From positions 1 to 64,000 of the forward strand of contig NZ_FNOG01000002.1 in the NCBI RefSeq assembly GCF_900106525.1: a stretch of 64,000 nucleotides of DNA. The letters are read 5' to 3'. The notes beneath the pieces are model-generated. The model ran no database searches. It saw nothing but the letters and a program-made list of their open reading frames with translations, and had not been told where the DNA came from. Source of the DNA: Lysobacter enzymogenes (lineage in GTDB: Bacteria; Pseudomonadota; Gammaproteobacteria; Xanthomonadales; Xanthomonadaceae). Position numbers and translations under genes: made by a program. Positions 1 to 8,096 of the stretch are shown piece after piece (within the stretch, counting starts at the first letter, position 1; each line of letters opens with the position of its first letter).

Positions 1-369
1 GCCTTCGGTGTTCTCGCGCACCGTGATCAGGTCCACGCCCGAGGGGAAGCGCGACTTGGTGTTCGGGAACGACTTGGCCGGACGCACGTTGGCGTACAGG
101 TCGAAGCGCTTGCGCAGCTCGACGTTGATCGAGCTGAAGCCCTCGCCGACCGGCGTGGTCAGCGGGCTCTTGAGCGCGATGCGGTTCTTGCGGATCGAAT
201 CCATGGTCGCTGCGGGCAGCAGCTCGCCGTGCTTCTCCAGGGCGACGAGGCCGGCGTCGGCGAACTCGTAGCTCAGGCCGACGTTCATCGCGTCGAGCAC
301 GTGCAGGGTGGCGTCCATGATCTCCGGGCCGATGCCGTCGCCACGGATGACCGTAATCGTTTGCGTCAT
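1..369 (-). CDS. icd: NAD-dependent isocitrate dehydrogenase (N-terminal part, runs off the window)
   Basis: Oxidative decarboxylation of isocitrate to 2-oxoglutarate in the TCA cycle, cytoplasmic. Only the first 123 codons are present; the rest lies beyond base 1. The start reads MTQTITVIRGDGIGPEIMDA, the nucleotide-binding start of the isocitrate/isopropylmalate dehydrogenase family. KSPLTTPVGEGFSSINVELR and the arginine-rich substrate segment around NVRPAKSFPN follow, and the window cuts at ITVRENTEG. The short IMDH-like layout, without the long NADP-IDH N-terminus, fits the NAD-using homologue of Xanthomonadaceae. ATG at 367-369 is the only sensible start. Family is certain; cofactor specificity is inferred from resemblance. 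Confidence 0.9.
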   Translation of the reverse strand, partial: MTQTITVIRGDGIGPEIMDATLHVLDAMNVGLSYEFADAGLVALEKHGELLPAATMDSIRKNRIALKSPLTTPVGEGFSSINVELRKRFDLYANVRPAKSFPNTKSRFPSGVDLITVRENTEG

Positions 370-550
370 GAGGGAATTCTTCCAGCAGTGGGGCGGGCGC
401 CCGTTGCGGCGCTGCGCACGAATCGAACGGTGTTAACCGCACAATTATGCCGGAAGCGGCCCCGGCCTGCATTCGCGGCCGTACTGGAGCCGGGCCGCAG
501 GGCCTGAATCGGCCGATCCCGCCCGATTGGGATAAAGCCGCGGCCGCCCC

Positions 551-708
551 CTGTAGGAGCGGCGCGAGCCGCGACCGCCTCAGCGCGGCCAACGGCGCAG
601 GCCGGGTGACCTGCGTCTTTTCAGATCGCGAGACCGGCCTTGCGCCGGTTCGCTGGGGTTTCGTCGCAGCCGCGCCGGCGCGGTCGCGGCTTGCGCCGCT
701 CCTACAGG
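551..708. repeat. Inverted pair of REP elements in the icd downstream-facing gap
   Basis: The 353-nt gap 370-722 holds no convincing gene. It contains a GTAGGAGCGGCGCGAGCC-type palindromic repeat at 551-578 and its inverse (GGTCGCGGCTTGCGCCGCTCC) at 681-708, about 100 nt apart. Paired in opposite orientation they could fold as one long hairpin. The same family recurs near 19.9, 39.5, 44.7-44.9, 45.3, 46.55 and 63.3-63.6 kb. Confidence 0.8.
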
Positions 709-722
709 GAGCTGCGGGTGGC

Positions 723-1124
723 TCAGCCGTGGTCGTGGGCGGCGGGGGCGGCGGATTCGCCGGCTTCGAGCTGGTCGAGGAAATCGACCGCGCGGCGCAG
801 GTGCGGGATCACGATCGAGCCGCCGACCACCAGGCCGACCGAGAAGGTCTCGAACATCTCGTCGCGGTTGACGCCGGCTTCCTTGCACTGGGCGACGTGG
901 TAGCTGATGCAGTCGTCGCAGCGCAGCACCAGGGACGCGACCAGGCCCAGCAGCTCCTTGGTCTTCACGTCCAGCGCGCCGGCCTGGTAGGTCTGGGTGT
1001 CCAGGGCGAAGAAGCGCCGCACGACCTGGTTCGGTTCGGCCAGGATGCGCTCGTTCATGCGCTTGCGGAACGCGGTGAACTCGGCGACGCGGTCCTTCTG
1101 CGCCTGCTCGTCGGCGCCGCTCAT
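723..1124 (-). CDS. Carboxymuconolactone decarboxylase / AhpD-family protein
   Basis: A 133-residue single-domain protein of the AhpD-like alkylhydroperoxidase/CMD family. The family redox motif is present as CDDC in LRCDDCISYHV (around residues 69-72), with the His a few residues on, so a thiol-based peroxidase or reductase role is more likely than a lactone decarboxylase role. Start ATG at 1122-1124 overlaps the stop of the upstream glutaredoxin gene by 4 nt, which suggests translational coupling. Glutaredoxin may supply electrons to the CxxC pair; that is inference. The C-terminus ends in a short Ala/His tail (AAPAAHDHG). Confidence 0.85.
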   Translation of the reverse strand: MSGADEQAQKDRVAEFTAFRKRMNERILAEPNQVVRRFFALDTQTYQAGALDVKTKELLGLVASLVLRCDDCISYHVAQCKEAGVNRDEMFETFSVGLVVGGSIVIPHLRRAVDFLDQLEAGESAAPAAHDHG

Positions 1125-1402
1125 GCGCCACCGCCGAGCAGCGGTTCCAGGCCGCCGGCGCGGTGCAACGCCATCATGTCGTCGTAGCCGCCGACGTGGG
1201 TGTCGCCGATGAAGATCTGCGGCACGCTGGTGCGCTTGGTGCGCGCGACCATCTTCTCGCGCGCGGCCGGATCCAGGTCGATGCGCACCTCGCTCCAGCT
1301 TTGGCCCTTGCTTTTGAGGAAATTCTTGGCGGCGACGCAGTACGGGCAGATCGCGGTGGTATAGATCACGATCGCCGGGGTCGGGGAGGCGGTGTCGCTC
1401 AA
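1121..1402 (-). CDS. grxC: Glutaredoxin 3-type dithiol glutaredoxin
   Basis: A 93-residue cytoplasmic thiol-disulfide oxidoreductase using glutathione. Active site CPYC at about residues 20-23 (TTAICPYCVAAK), the cis-Pro loop TSVPQIFIG and the GG-D glutathione-binding turn HVGGYDDMMALHRAG are all present. Length matches GrxC (about 83-90). The frame opens with TTG at 1402, preceded by CCGGAGAA about 9 nt upstream; no in-frame ATG lies near enough to keep the first strand. It is first of a two-gene unit with the AhpD-like gene (4-nt overlap). Confidence 0.9.
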   Translation of the reverse strand: MSDTASPTPAIVIYTTAICPYCVAAKNFLKSKGQSWSEVRIDLDPAAREKMVARTKRTSVPQIFIGDTHVGGYDDMMALHRAGGLEPLLGGGA

Positions 1403-1706
1403 AACGGTTCTCCGGAAACTTCGGGATGGGCTTGGTGTCCGAATATGGACGCGGGCCCAGGCAGTTTAAAGCGTGCCGATGGAACGCAGTCCGTCGCGGC
1501 GCAATACGCTTGCGTCGGGTCGCGGCGCCACGGCAGGGTGCGCAGCAGGGCGCAGTTAACGGCGGGTTCACGCCCTCGTCCCGCCCCGGCGGCATCCTGC
1601 CCTCGCAGCGGCCGCCGCGGCCTGCCGCCGCTGCAACCCCATGTTCGCGCTCCGCCCGTTCGCCCTTCACCGCCCCGCTTCCGCGTCCGCCACCGAGGAA
1701 TCCCGC
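1403..1706. other. Divergent intergenic region between grxC and the M48 protease
   Basis: About 300 nt separating divergently transcribed grxC (-) and the protease gene (+), so both promoters should lie here. No clear promoter hexamers, operator palindrome or riboswitch can be picked out by eye. Open frames in it are in GC-rich shadow frames. Confidence 0.5.
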
Positions 1707-3344
1707 TTGCGCCGCATCGCCCTGCTCACCGCCGCCGTCACTCTCGCCCTGGGCAGCGTCTGCGCCAGCGCGCAGGAGGCCAAGCTGCCCGACATCGGCT
1801 CCTCGGCCGCGGAGCTGCTGACCCCGGCCAAGCAGCGCGAGTACGGCTCGATGATGCTGGCGCAGCTGCGACACTACGATTACCTGCTCGAAGACCCGCT
1901 GATCGACAGCTGGCTCGACACCCTGGGCACGCGCCTGGCCGCCAACAGCGACAAGCCGCGCCAGCCTTTCACCTTCTTCATGCTGCGCGAGCGCCAGATC
2001 AACGCCTTCGCCACCCTCGGCGGCTACATCGGGGTCAATTCCGGCCTGGTGCTGACCGCGGAGAAGGAAGACGAAGTCGCCGCGGTGCTGTCGCACGAAA
2101 TCGCCCACGTCACCCAGCAGCACGTGCTGCGCGGGGTCGAGCGCGCCCAGCGCGACCAGTTGCCGATCCTGCTGGCCATGCTCGGCGCGATCGTCGCCGC
2201 ACAGAGCGCCGGCAGCAATTCCAGCGACGATGCGACCATGGCCGCGATCACCTCCGGCCTGGGCCTGATGCAGCAGCGCCAGATCAACTACACCCGCTCC
2301 AACGAGTCCGAAGCCGACCGCATCGGCATCCAGACCCTGTATCGCAGCAATTACGACACCGGGGCGATGGCCGGCTTCTTCCAGCGCATGGCGTTGGCCA
2401 CGCGCAGCAACAAGGCCAACTGGTACGGCGAGACGCCCGATTACCTGATGACCCACCCGGTCACCACCACCCGCATCAGCGAGGCCAAGGAACGCGCCGA
2501 GCAGATCGCGGCCAAGAACAGCATCACCGCGATCACCGCCACGCCCAACGCGACCTTGGTCGAGCGCATCGCCAAGGCGCCGATCACCCTGCCGCCGAAC
2601 GCGGCCGGCACCGACAACCCGCTGCTGCCCAACGGCATCAAGCTCAGCGACGCCGGGCTCAGCTCCGGCGGCACCGGCGTGTTCGACTACGCGCGCGAGC
2701 GCACCCGCGTGCTCAGCGCCAGTTCGCCGCGCGACGCCCTGCGCGAGTACGAAAAGCTCGGCCTGGACACCGACGCCAAGCGCTACGGCCTGGCCCTGGC
2801 GCAACTGCGCGGCAACCAGACCGCGGCCGCCACCGAAGCCCTGGACGCGCTGCTGCGCAAGCATCCCGGCCAACTGTGGCTGAGCCTGGCGATGGGCGAG
2901 GCCGAGGCCCAGGCCGGCAAGCACGCCGCCGCCGAGGCCCGCTTCGACGCGTTGCTGCGGCAGAGCCCGAACAACCGCGCGGTGGCCCTGAGCTACGCCA
3001 AGGTGCTCAACGACCGCGCCACCGCCGCCGCCGGCCAGCGCGCGCAGGCGGTGCTGCGGCCGCTGCTGGGCGCCTATGCCGACGACCCGCTGCTGCAGCA
3101 GACCTTCGCCCGCGCGTGCGAGATCGCCGGCGACTCGATCCGCGCCGGCGAGGCCTACGCCGAAGCCGCCTACCTGCGCGGCCGCCCGGAGCAGGCCCTG
3201 GTCCAGCTCAACACCCTCAAGCGCAAGCCGGACCTGGACTACTACGCCCGCGCCCGGATCGAGGCGCGCATCGCCGCGATCACCCCGACCGTGCTGGAAC
3301 TCAAGCGCCAGGGCGTGCGCGACGAGGATCTGCGCCGGCAGTAA
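1707..3344 (+). CDS. bepA: BepA/YfgC-type M48 metalloprotease with TPR domain
   Basis: Periplasmic zinc metalloprotease/chaperone of outer-membrane protein assembly. The preferred start is TTG at 1707, with GAGGAA 8-13 nt upstream, because it puts a signal peptide (RRIALLTAAVTLALG...CASAQ) at the N-terminus. ATG at 1641 would add 22 residues in front of it. The zinc motif HEIAHVTQQH and the third ligand in NESEADRIG mark an M48 peptidase; THPVTTTRI is the usual downstream BepA segment. The C-terminal half (from about residue 250) is Ala/Leu-rich helical repeats of TPR type. Total about 545 residues, slightly longer than E. coli BepA. Confidence 0.88.
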   Translation: MRRIALLTAAVTLALGSVCASAQEAKLPDIGSSAAELLTPAKQREYGSMMLAQLRHYDYLLEDPLIDSWLDTLGTRLAANSDKPRQPFTFFMLRERQINAFATLGGYIGVNSGLVLTAEKEDEVAAVLSHEIAHVTQQHVLRGVERAQRDQLPILLAMLGAIVAAQSAGSNSSDDATMAAITSGLGLMQQRQINYTRSNESEADRIGIQTLYRSNYDTGAMAGFFQRMALATRSNKANWYGETPDYLMTHPVTTTRISEAKERAEQIAAKNSITAITATPNATLVERIAKAPITLPPNAAGTDNPLLPNGIKLSDAGLSSGGTGVFDYARERTRVLSASSPRDALREYEKLGLDTDAKRYGLALAQLRGNQTAAATEALDALLRKHPGQLWLSLAMGEAEAQAGKHAAAEARFDALLRQSPNNRAVALSYAKVLNDRATAAAGQRAQAVLRPLLGAYADDPLLQQTFARACEIAGDSIRAGEAYAEAAYLRGRPEQALVQLNTLKRKPDLDYYARARIEARIAAITPTVLELKRQGVRDEDLRRQ

Positions 3345-3878
3345 AGGCGCCCGATGGAGGCGCCCGATGGGCGCCCGACGAACGCGGGATCGGCGACGCG
3401 ACGGCCCGCTCCGGCACCGCAGCGGGTTTCCGCTCGGGAAAAAAATTTCGCCGGCTTGGGTGGATTCGCCGCCGCGCTGCGTCTGAACCAAGGCAGCCGC
3501 GCCGCTTGCGCACGACGCCTCCATACGCCGTGGCCGCGAACGGTCCGGCGGCGCCGCTGCAACCAGCGCGAAACACACCCTCCCGGCGACGCGCAACCGT
3601 CGCCGCGCCGCCGCGTGGCTGCCATCGCGATGTAACCTGGCCGCCAAAGTCCGGCCCGCGCCAGCGTCGCCCATCGCGCGGCCAACGCCGCTCAAATCGC
3701 CGCCCCTCGGCGCAAGTTCCCGTCCCGCTTGGGCCATCGCGCCCGACCGTGCACATCCGGCCGACATCGCCGGGGCGACAATGCCGCCCGTCCCATGTCA
3801 TGGGCTCGTCATAAAACGGTAGTGTACTGGCGCGGTTTCAGGGAAGAACCCCTACCCCGCCTCCCCCTCGGTGACCGT
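3345..3878. other. Gene-free upstream region of phoB
   Basis: 534 nt between the protease stop and the phoB start. No protein-like frame is convincing: the frames that cover it are Arg/Pro/Ala-rich shadows. The only structure I can support is the Pho-box-like direct repeat at 3795-3812. Confidence 0.55.
3795..3812 (+). promoter_or_regulatory. Candidate Pho box upstream of phoB
   Basis: Two 7-bp direct repeats, ATGTCAT (3795-3801) and TCGTCAT (3806-3812), separated by 4 nt. This is the 11-bp periodicity of the PhoB site (CTGTCAT-N4-CTGTCAT). An AT-rich stretch follows, with a weak -10-like TAGTGT about 8 nt downstream (3820-3825). Location ahead of phoB suggests autoregulation. The spacer is GC-rich (gggc) rather than AT-rich as in E. 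coli, so confidence is moderate. Confidence 0.5.
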
Positions 3879-4586
3879 GTGCAGAAGCGCATCCTGATAG
3901 TCGAAGACGAACCCGCCATCCGCGACATGGTGTCCTTCGCCCTGCGCAAGGGCGAATACGATCCCGTCCACGCCGGCGACGCCCGCGAGGCCCAGGCGGC
4001 CATCGCCGACCGCGTGCCGGACCTGATCCTGCTGGACTGGATGCTGCCCGGCACCAGCGGCCTCGAACTGGCCCGGCGCTGGCGCAAGGAATCGCTGACC
4101 CGCGAGATTCCGATCATCATGCTGACCGCGCGCGGCGAAGAGAACGACCGCGTCGGCGGCCTGGAAGCCGGCGTCGACGATTACGTGGTCAAGCCGTTCT
4201 CGGCGCGCGAGCTGTTGGCCCGCATCCGCGCCGTGCTGCGCCGCTCGCGCGAAGACGACGAGGACGGCAGCGTCGGCGTCGGCCCGCTGCGCATCGACGG
4301 CGCCGCCCACCGGGTGTTCGCCCAGGTCGACGGCGGCGACCAGCCGGTCCAGATCGGCCCGACCGAATACCGCCTGCTGCATTTCTTCATGACCCACCCC
4401 GAACGCGTCTATTCGCGCACCCAGCTGCTCGACCATGTCTGGGGCGGCAGCGTGTACGTGGAGGAACGCACGGTCGACGTGCACATCCGCCGCCTGCGCA
4501 AGACGCTGGAGCCGCACCGGCTCGACGGCATGGTCCAGACCGTGCGCGGAGCGGGCTACCGCTTCTCCGCCTCGCTCGCCGCGTAA
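3879..4586 (+). CDS. phoB: Phosphate regulon response regulator PhoB
   Basis: OmpR-family transcriptional activator of the phosphate-starvation regulon, cytoplasmic, phosphorylated by PhoR. The receiver domain starts [15 protein letters not shown]; phosphoacceptor Asp is about residue 53 in [10 protein letters not shown], with Lys in VVKPFSARE. The winged-helix domain follows from about residue 130, ending in [15 protein letters not shown] and VRGAGYRFS. The GTG at 3879 is chosen because the receiver strand begins immediately after it and it gives 235 residues, close to E. coli PhoB (229). Upstream ATG codons (3729, 3795) would add an Arg/Pro-rich tail without homology. phoR follows after 9 nt. 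Confidence 0.93.
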   Translation: MQKRILIVEDEPAIRDMVSFALRKGEYDPVHAGDAREAQAAIADRVPDLILLDWMLPGTSGLELARRWRKESLTREIPIIMLTARGEENDRVGGLEAGVDDYVVKPFSARELLARIRAVLRRSREDDEDGSVGVGPLRIDGAAHRVFAQVDGGDQPVQIGPTEYRLLHFFMTHPERVYSRTQLLDHVWGGSVYVEERTVDVHIRRLRKTLEPHRLDGMVQTVRGAGYRFSASLAA

Positions 4587-4595
4587 GCTGGGGGT

Positions 4596-5957
4596 ATGCC
4601 GCCGCGCGCGCGCTCCGCCTGGTTCCGCACCCTCGGTCAGCTCGCGCTGATCCTGGTCGGCGCGGCCGTACTCGGCATCCTGGTCGGCTATCCCTGGCCG
4701 ATCGTCACCGCCGCCGCGATCGGCGTGGTCGCCTGGCATTACTGGCGGCTGCGCCGGGTGCTGATCCGGCTGACCGCGCGCCAGCGCCTGACCCCGCCGC
4801 TGGGCGAAGGCATCTGGAACGAACTCGACCGGCTGCTGCACCGCAGCCAGGCCGAGATGCGCGGACGCAAGCGCCGGCTGATCGAAATGCTGCGCGCCTA
4901 CCGCGCCGCCGCCGCGGCGATGCCCGACGCGATCGTGGTGGTGGAGCGCAACAGCCAGCGCGTGCAGTGGTTCAACGAGGCCGCCACCGGCCTGTTCGGC
5001 CTGCGCTACCCGCGCGACATCGGCGCGCCGGTGGTCGACCGGCTGCAGCCGCTGCAGATCTCGCACTGGCTCGCCTCCGGCCGCAACGCCGAGCCGCTGG
5101 AAGCGGCCTCGCCGTGGAATCCGGCGGTGACCCTGAGCCTGCGCCTGATCCCGTACTCGGAAAACCTGTGGCTGCTGGTCGCGCGCGACGTCAGCCGCAT
5201 GCTCCAGCTCGAACAGATGCGCCGCGACTTCGTCGCCAACGTCTCGCACGAGCTGCGCACGCCGCTGACCGTGGTCCACGGCTACCTGGACATGCTCGAT
5301 CCGGAAGAACACCCGGACTGGGCGCCGATGCTGGCCGAGATGCAGCGCCAGTCGCAGCGCATGACCCAGTTGGTCGAAGACCTGCTGACGCTGTCGCGCC
5401 TGGAATCGCAGGACAGCCTGCCGGCCGAGGAAACCGTGTCGATGTCCTCGATGCTGGCCACGCTCAAGCGCGAGGCCAACGCGCTGAGCCAGGGCCGCCA
5501 CGAGATCGCCATGGACGACCTGGCCGGCGTCGACCTGTTCGGTTCCAACAAGGAACTGCACAGCGCGTTCTCCAACCTGGTCAGCAACGCGATCCGCTAC
5601 ACCCCGGCCGGCGGCACCATCCGCATCCGCTTCCGCCCCGAGAGCGCCGGGATCGCCCGCGGCTGTGTGCTGGAGGTGGTCGACAGCGGCTACGGCATCC
5701 CGGCCGCGCACCTGCCGCGCATCACCGAGCGTTTCTACCGCGTCTCCACCAGCCGTTCGCGCGAGAGCGGCGGCACCGGCCTTGGCCTGTCGATCGTCAA
5801 GCACGTGCTGCACCTGCACCAGGCGCGGCTGGAGATCGCCAGCGAAGTCGGCCGCGGCAGCACCTTCGCCTGCCATTTCATTCCCGAACGCATGCGCCGC
5901 CGCGACCTGTACGGCGAGGCGCACTCGGATACTCTTCTCCCAGATGCACTGCCCTGA
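4596..5957 (+). CDS. phoR: Phosphate regulon sensor kinase PhoR
   Basis: Inner-membrane histidine kinase that phosphorylates PhoB when phosphate is scarce. Two close N-terminal membrane segments (about residues 13-30 and 33-50), a cytoplasmic linker, a PAS-like domain (around residues 95-190, PDAIVVVERNSQRVQWFNEA), then the H-box VSHELRTPLTVVHGYLDML (His about 218), N-box SNLVSNAIRYTPAGG, and the G boxes VVDSGYGIPAAHLPRITERF and GTGLGLSIVKHVL. Length 453 is typical. Nine nt separate it from phoB, and ppk1 follows 36 nt downstream, so the four genes may form one unit. Confidence 0.93.
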   Translation: MPPRARSAWFRTLGQLALILVGAAVLGILVGYPWPIVTAAAIGVVAWHYWRLRRVLIRLTARQRLTPPLGEGIWNELDRLLHRSQAEMRGRKRRLIEMLRAYRAAAAAMPDAIVVVERNSQRVQWFNEAATGLFGLRYPRDIGAPVVDRLQPLQISHWLASGRNAEPLEAASPWNPAVTLSLRLIPYSENLWLLVARDVSRMLQLEQMRRDFVANVSHELRTPLTVVHGYLDMLDPEEHPDWAPMLAEMQRQSQRMTQLVEDLLTLSRLESQDSLPAEETVSMSSMLATLKREANALSQGRHEIAMDDLAGVDLFGSNKELHSAFSNLVSNAIRYTPAGGTIRIRFRPESAGIARGCVLEVVDSGYGIPAAHLPRITERFYRVSTSRSRESGGTGLGLSIVKHVLHLHQARLEIASEVGRGSTFACHFIPERMRRRDLYGEAHSDTLLPDALP

Positions 5958-5993
5958 CCGGGCGAATCCGAACTTAGGACGCAACGCAGCGCC

Positions 5994-8081
5994 ATGAACG
6001 CGATGACCGAACCCTCGCTCGACACCGACCCGCTGCGCGACCCCTCGCTGTACTTCAACCGCGAACTGTCGCAACTGGACTTCAACTTCCGCGTCCTGGC
6101 CCAGGCCCAGGATGCGCAGGTGCCGCTGCTGGAGCGGCTGAAGTACCTGTGCATCTCCTGCACCAACCTCGACGAATTCTTCGAGATCCGCGCCGGCACC
6201 CTGCGCCACGCCCAGGACCTGGGTCTGGCGCCGGGCCCGGACGGGCTGGCGCCGCAGACCGTGCTCTCGCGCATCCACGACCGCGCCGCCGAGCTGGTCA
6301 AGGCGCAGTACGAATGCTGGAACGAGGTGCTGCGCCCGGCGCTGCAGGAAAACGGCGTGCGCGTGCTCGGCCGCAATTCCTGGAACGCGCGCCAGACCCG
6401 CTGGCTGCGCGCGTACTTCCGCGACGAGATCATGCCGGTGCTGTCGCCGCTGGGCCTGGACCCGGCGCACCCGTTCCCGAAGATCCTCAACAAGTCGCTC
6501 AACATCGTGGTCGTGCTCAAGGGCAAGGACGCGTTCGGCCGCGCCGGCAACCTAGCCATCGTGCGCGCGCCGCGCTCGCTGCCGCGCATCATCCAGATGC
6601 CCGAGAACGTCTCCGGCGGCAAGCACGACTTCGTGTTCCTGTCCTCGGTGCTGTCGGCCTTCGTCGACGAGCTGTTCCCGGGCATGGAGGTCAAGGGCGC
6701 GTACCAGTTCCGCGTCACCCGCAACTCCGAGCTGCTGGTGGACGAGGAAGAGGTCGACAACATCGCCCTGGCCCTGCGCGACGAACTGATCGGCCGCGGC
6801 TACCTGCGCGCGGTGCGGCTGGAGATCGCCGAGCAGTGCCCCAAGCCGATCGTGCGCACCTTGCTGGAGAACTTCGACCTGCCGGAGAACGCGGTCTACC
6901 GCATCAACGGCCCGGTCAACCTCAACCGCGTGATCCAGGTCTACGACCTGGTCCAGCAGCGCCCGGAACTGAAGTTCCCGCCCTACCAGCAGCGCGTGGC
7001 GCCCGGCATCGAGACCCTCTTCGACACCGTCGCCGAGGGCGACATGCTGTTGCACCACCCCTTCGACTCGTTCGCGCCGGTGCTGGAATTGCTGCGCCAG
7101 GCCGCCGAAGACCCGAACGTGCTGGCGATCAAGCAGACCCTGTACCGCGCCGGCAAGGATTCGCCGATCGTCGAGCAACTGGTGCAGGCCGCGCGCAACG
7201 GCAAGGACGTGACCGTGGTGGTCGAGCTGCGCGCGCGCTTCGACGAGGAGGCCAACCTGGGCCTCGCCGACCGGCTGCAGGAAGCCGGCGTGCAGGTCGT
7301 GTACGGCGTGGTCGGCTACAAGACCCACGCCAAGATGCTGCTGATCGTCCGCCGCGAAGGCCGCAAGCTCAAGCGCTACGTGCACCTGGGCACCGGCAAT
7401 TACCACAGCGGCACCGCGCGCGCCTACACCGACTTCGGCCTGATCACCGCCGATCCGGACATCGGCAACGACGTGCACCTGATCTTCCAGCAGCTCTCGG
7501 GCCTGGCGCCCTCGCTCAAGCTCAAGTGCCTGCTGCAATCGCCGTTCACCCTGCACGCCGGCGTGCTCAAGCGCATCGACCGCGAGACCAAGCATGCCAA
7601 GGCCGGCAAGCCGGCGCGCATCGTCGCCAAGATGAACGCCTTGAACGAGCCGCAGGTGATCCGCGCGCTGTACCAGGCCTCGCAGGCCGGCGTGCAGATC
7701 GACCTGATCGTGCGCGGCGCCTGCACCCTGCGGCCGGGCGTGGAAGGCGTGTCCGACAACATCCGCGTGCGCTCCATCGTCGGGCGTTTCCTCGAGCACC
7801 ACCGCGTCTATTGGTTCGCCAACGACGGCGCGCCGGACCTGTTCTGCTCCAGCGCCGACTGGCTGGAACGCAACCTGCTGCGCCGGGTCGAGACCGGCTT
7901 CCCGATCCTGGATTCGGAGCTGCGCGGGCGCGTGTACGAGGAAGCATTGGCCAACTACCTGGCCGACAACCTCAACGCCTGGGCGCTGCAGCCCGACGGC
8001 GCCTACGAGCGCGTCCTGCCGGCCGACGGCGCGATGCCGCACTCGGCCCAGGCGACTTTGTTGGCTAAGTTGTGCGGATGA
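5994..8081 (+). CDS. ppk1: Polyphosphate kinase 1
   Basis: Polymerises the ATP gamma-phosphate into inorganic polyphosphate (reversible); membrane-associated. N-terminal segment LYFNRELSQLDFNFRVL and NLDEFFEIRAG is diagnostic. The two PLD-like catalytic halves carry their histidines in KTHAKMLLI (about residue 445) and FLEHHRVYWF (about residue 602). 695 residues matches the family. The start at 5994 is followed by a second ATG three codons on. Placement directly after phoBR and before ppx ties polyphosphate turnover to phosphate sensing. Confidence 0.95.
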   Translation: MNAMTEPSLDTDPLRDPSLYFNRELSQLDFNFRVLAQAQDAQVPLLERLKYLCISCTNLDEFFEIRAGTLRHAQDLGLAPGPDGLAPQTVLSRIHDRAAELVKAQYECWNEVLRPALQENGVRVLGRNSWNARQTRWLRAYFRDEIMPVLSPLGLDPAHPFPKILNKSLNIVVVLKGKDAFGRAGNLAIVRAPRSLPRIIQMPENVSGGKHDFVFLSSVLSAFVDELFPGMEVKGAYQFRVTRNSELLVDEEEVDNIALALRDELIGRGYLRAVRLEIAEQCPKPIVRTLLENFDLPENAVYRINGPVNLNRVIQVYDLVQQRPELKFPPYQQRVAPGIETLFDTVAEGDMLLHHPFDSFAPVLELLRQAAEDPNVLAIKQTLYRAGKDSPIVEQLVQAARNGKDVTVVVELRARFDEEANLGLADRLQEAGVQVVYGVVGYKTHAKMLLIVRREGRKLKRYVHLGTGNYHSGTARAYTDFGLITADPDIGNDVHLIFQQLSGLAPSLKLKCLLQSPFTLHAGVLKRIDRETKHAKAGKPARIVAKMNALNEPQVIRALYQASQAGVQIDLIVRGACTLRPGVEGVSDNIRVRSIVGRFLEHHRVYWFANDGAPDLFCSSADWLERNLLRRVETGFPILDSELRGRVYEEALANYLADNLNAWALQPDGAYERVLPADGAMPHSAQATLLAKLCG

Positions 8082-8096
8082 CCGAAAATCGGCCGC

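Noticed and set aside
723-3767. Very long antisense open frames (for example about 1000 codons on the minus strand here, 1230 codons at 21518-25216, 1470 codons at 36074-40489)
   Set aside because: They run through well-supported genes on the other strand, are Arg/Ala/Gly/Gln-rich and have no domain motif. In DNA this GC-rich, stop codons are rare in shadow frames.
3729-3878. Upstream ATG starts for phoB
   Set aside because: They add up to 50 residues of Arg/Pro-rich sequence with no match to receiver domains, and the Pho box-like repeat lies in this stretch.
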